DNA of 64,000 nucleotides, taken from positions 62,001-126,000 of the forward strand of contig NZ_JABWRP020000009.1 of NCBI RefSeq assembly GCF_014269035.2. Direction: 5' to 3'. Positions 62,547 through 64,000 of this stretch are shown piece by piece. Under the pieces are notes generated by a model. It saw only the letters and a list, made by a program, of their open reading frames with translations. It made no database searches and was not told the origin of the DNA. The translations under genes were made by a program, and so were the position numbers. Each line of letters opens with the position of its first letter. Position 1 is the first letter of the stretch. Source of the stretch: Pseudomonas vlassakiae (lineage in GTDB: Bacteria > Pseudomonadota > Gammaproteobacteria > Pseudomonadales > Pseudomonadaceae).

Positions 62547-64000
62547 ATGTTGGACGCCACGCTTAAATCGCAACTGAAAACCTACCTGGAGCGGGTCACC
62601 CAGCCGATCGAGATCGTTGCCTCCCTCGACGACGGCGCGAAGTCCCGCGAACTGCACGACCTGCTGGTGGAAATCGCCGGCCTGTCGAACCTCATTACCT
62701 TCAGCGCGGACGGCAGCGATGCCCGTCGCCCTTCGTTTTCGCTGAACCGCCCGGGTGCCGACATTAGCCTGCGCTTCGCCGGCATCCCCATGGGCCACGA
62801 ATTCACCTCCCTGGTGCTGGCGCTGCTGCAAGTCGGCGGCCACCCGTCCAAGGCCAGTGCCGAAGTGATCGAGCAGATCCAGGCGCTGGAAGGCGAATTC
62901 ACCTTCGAAACCTACTTCTCGCTGTCGTGCCAGAACTGCCCGGACGTGGTCCAGGCGCTGAACCTGATGGCCGTGCTCAACCCCAATGTGCGCCACGTGG
63001 CCATCGACGGTGCGCTGTTCCAGGATGAAGTCGAGTCGCGCAAGATCATGGCGGTGCCAAGCATCTACCTGAACGGCGAAGTGTTCGGCCAGGGCCGCAT
63101 GGGCCTCGAAGAAATCCTCGGCAAGCTCGACACCAATGCCGGTGCCCGCCAGGCCGAGAAGCTCAACGCCAAGGACGCCTTCGACGTGCTGGTGGTCGGC
63201 GGTGGCCCTGCGGGGGCCGCAGCGGCCATCTATGCCGCCCGTAAAGGCATCCGCACCGGTGTCGCTGCCGAGCGTTTCGGCGGCCAGGTGCTCGATACCC
63301 TGGCCATCGAAAACTTCATTTCGGTGCAGGAAACCGAAGGGCCGAAGCTGGCCACGGCGCTGGAAGAACACGTCAAGCAGTACGACGTCGATATCATGAA
63401 CCTGCAGCGCGGCGAAGCGTTGATTCCGGGTACCGACGGCGGCCTTCACGAAGTGCGCCTGGCCGGCGGTGCCTCGCTCAAGGCCAAGACGGTGATCCTC
63501 GCCACGGGCGCCCGCTGGCGCGAAATGAACGTGCCGGGCGAGCAGGAATACCGCGCCCGCGGCGTGGCCTACTGCCCGCACTGCGACGGCCCGCTGTTCA
63601 AGGGCAAGCGCGTGGCGGTGATCGGCGGCGGCAACTCGGGCGTGGAAGCGGCCATCGACCTGGCCGGTATCGTCGCCCAGGTGACGCTGATCGAGTTCGA
63701 CAGCCAGCTGCGTGCGGATGCTGTGCTGCAGCGCAAGCTGCACAGCCTGCCGAACGTCAAGGTGATCACCAGCGCGCTGACCACCGAAGTGGTGGGCAAT
63801 GGCGAAAAAGTGACGGGTTTGCGTTACAAGGACCGCAACACCGATGAGGTGCATGACCTGGCGCTGGAAGGCATCTTCGTACAGATCGGCCTGCTGCCGA
63901 ACACGGATTGGCTCAAAGGCACGGTCGAGCTGTCGCCACGTGGCGAGATCATCGTCGACGCCAAGGGCCAGACCAGCGTGCCGGGTGTGTTTGCCGCAGG
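62547..64000 (+). CDS. ahpF: AhpF, alkyl hydroperoxide reductase flavoprotein subunit (partial, 3' end beyond the window)
   Basis: 484 codons of an expected 520 or so. The N-terminal tandem thioredoxin-fold domain has its redox pair in [11 protein letters not shown]. It is followed by FAD motif [22 protein letters not shown], the disulfide CPHCDGPLF, and NADH motif [19 protein letters not shown]. It passes electrons from NADH to AhpC. The ATG at 62547 follows AAAAGGAATCGC. The frame is open at the right edge of the window. Confidence 0.96.
   Translation, partial: MLDATLKSQLKTYLERVTQPIEIVASLDDGAKSRELHDLLVEIAGLSNLITFSADGSDARRPSFSLNRPGADISLRFAGIPMGHEFTSLVLALLQVGGHPSKASAEVIEQIQALEGEFTFETYFSLSCQNCPDVVQALNLMAVLNPNVRHVAIDGALFQDEVESRKIMAVPSIYLNGEVFGQGRMGLEEILGKLDTNAGARQAEKLNAKDAFDVLVVGGGPAGAAAAIYAARKGIRTGVAAERFGGQVLDTLAIENFISVQETEGPKLATALEEHVKQYDVDIMNLQRGEALIPGTDGGLHEVRLAGGASLKAKTVILATGARWREMNVPGEQEYRARGVAYCPHCDGPLFKGKRVAVIGGGNSGVEAAIDLAGIVAQVTLIEFDSQLRADAVLQRKLHSLPNVKVITSALTTEVVGNGEKVTGLRYKDRNTDEVHDLALEGIFVQIGLLPNTDWLKGTVELSPRGEIIVDAKGQTSVPGVFAA

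Overview
The window is high-GC DNA (about 60-65% by eye) with Pseudomonas gene content and order: gacA-uvrC-pgsA followed by tRNA-Gly, an alginate-type operon, a CsrA/RsmE regulator, modABC, galU and ahpC-ahpF. The P. putida/P. entomophila side of the genus fits best. That placement is by recognition, not by a database search.

Layout. 1-7.6 kb: an alginate-type operon on the minus strand (algD, alg8, alg44, algK, algE, then directly algI, cut by the window edge). The usual algG-algX-algL block between algE and algI is absent. 8.1-11.8 kb: XRE regulator, gacA, uvrC, pgsA and tRNA-Gly. 12-14.3 kb: two small envelope proteins and an MFS transporter. 14.4-21.7 kb: a tightly packed seven-gene minus-strand operon (THI5/NMT1-like protein without a signal peptide, APH-fold kinase, rhodanese, TonB receptor, PnuC-type permease, HutC/GntR regulator, HAD phosphatase). 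It has a HutC-type operator at its head and a divergent flavin monooxygenase, and it looks like an undescribed vitamin or vitamin-precursor scavenging system. 23.4-27.4 kb: MocR regulator, TIM-barrel isomerase and MFS transporter. 27.5-29.6 kb: a flippase with a GT25 glycosyltransferase. 29.7-30.7 kb: a frameshifted AraC regulator. 30.7-32.6 kb: an autotransporter carrying a tyrosine/phosphoinositide-type phosphatase. 32.7-40.7 kb: isochorismatase-like hydrolase, a 27-residue membrane peptide, LysR with a TSUP permease, MASE1-GGDEF cyclase, SLC13/TrkA-C permease and several small envelope proteins. 40.7-45.1 kb: SDR, APH, SCP2, histidine phosphatase and sohB. 45.2-47.4 kb: tRNA-Cys, a leaderless PL7 alginate lyase near a perfect LexA box, a hairpin-rich scar, a small acidic protein, DoxX and tRNA-Leu(UAA). 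47.6-52.5 kb: histidine kinase, double-domain KaiC and receiver, then CsrA/RsmE and topoisomerase IB. 52.5-56.8 kb: modABC with a ModE-like box, nitronate monooxygenase and small proteins. 57-64 kb: a lipoprotein, tsdBA (thiosulfate dehydrogenase), galU, gor, a 47-bp perfect inverted repeat, ahpC and truncated ahpF.

Larger pattern. In enterobacteria pgsA is followed by one Gly-Cys-Leu tRNA array. Here the same three tRNAs flank accessory DNA: about 33 kb lies between Gly and Cys and about 2 kb between Cys and Leu. The stretch reads as core genes interrupted at tRNA sites. GacA and CsrA/RsmE, two members of the Gac/Rsm cascade, are both present, together with GGDEF and PilZ (Alg44) proteins that link c-di-GMP to exopolysaccharide.
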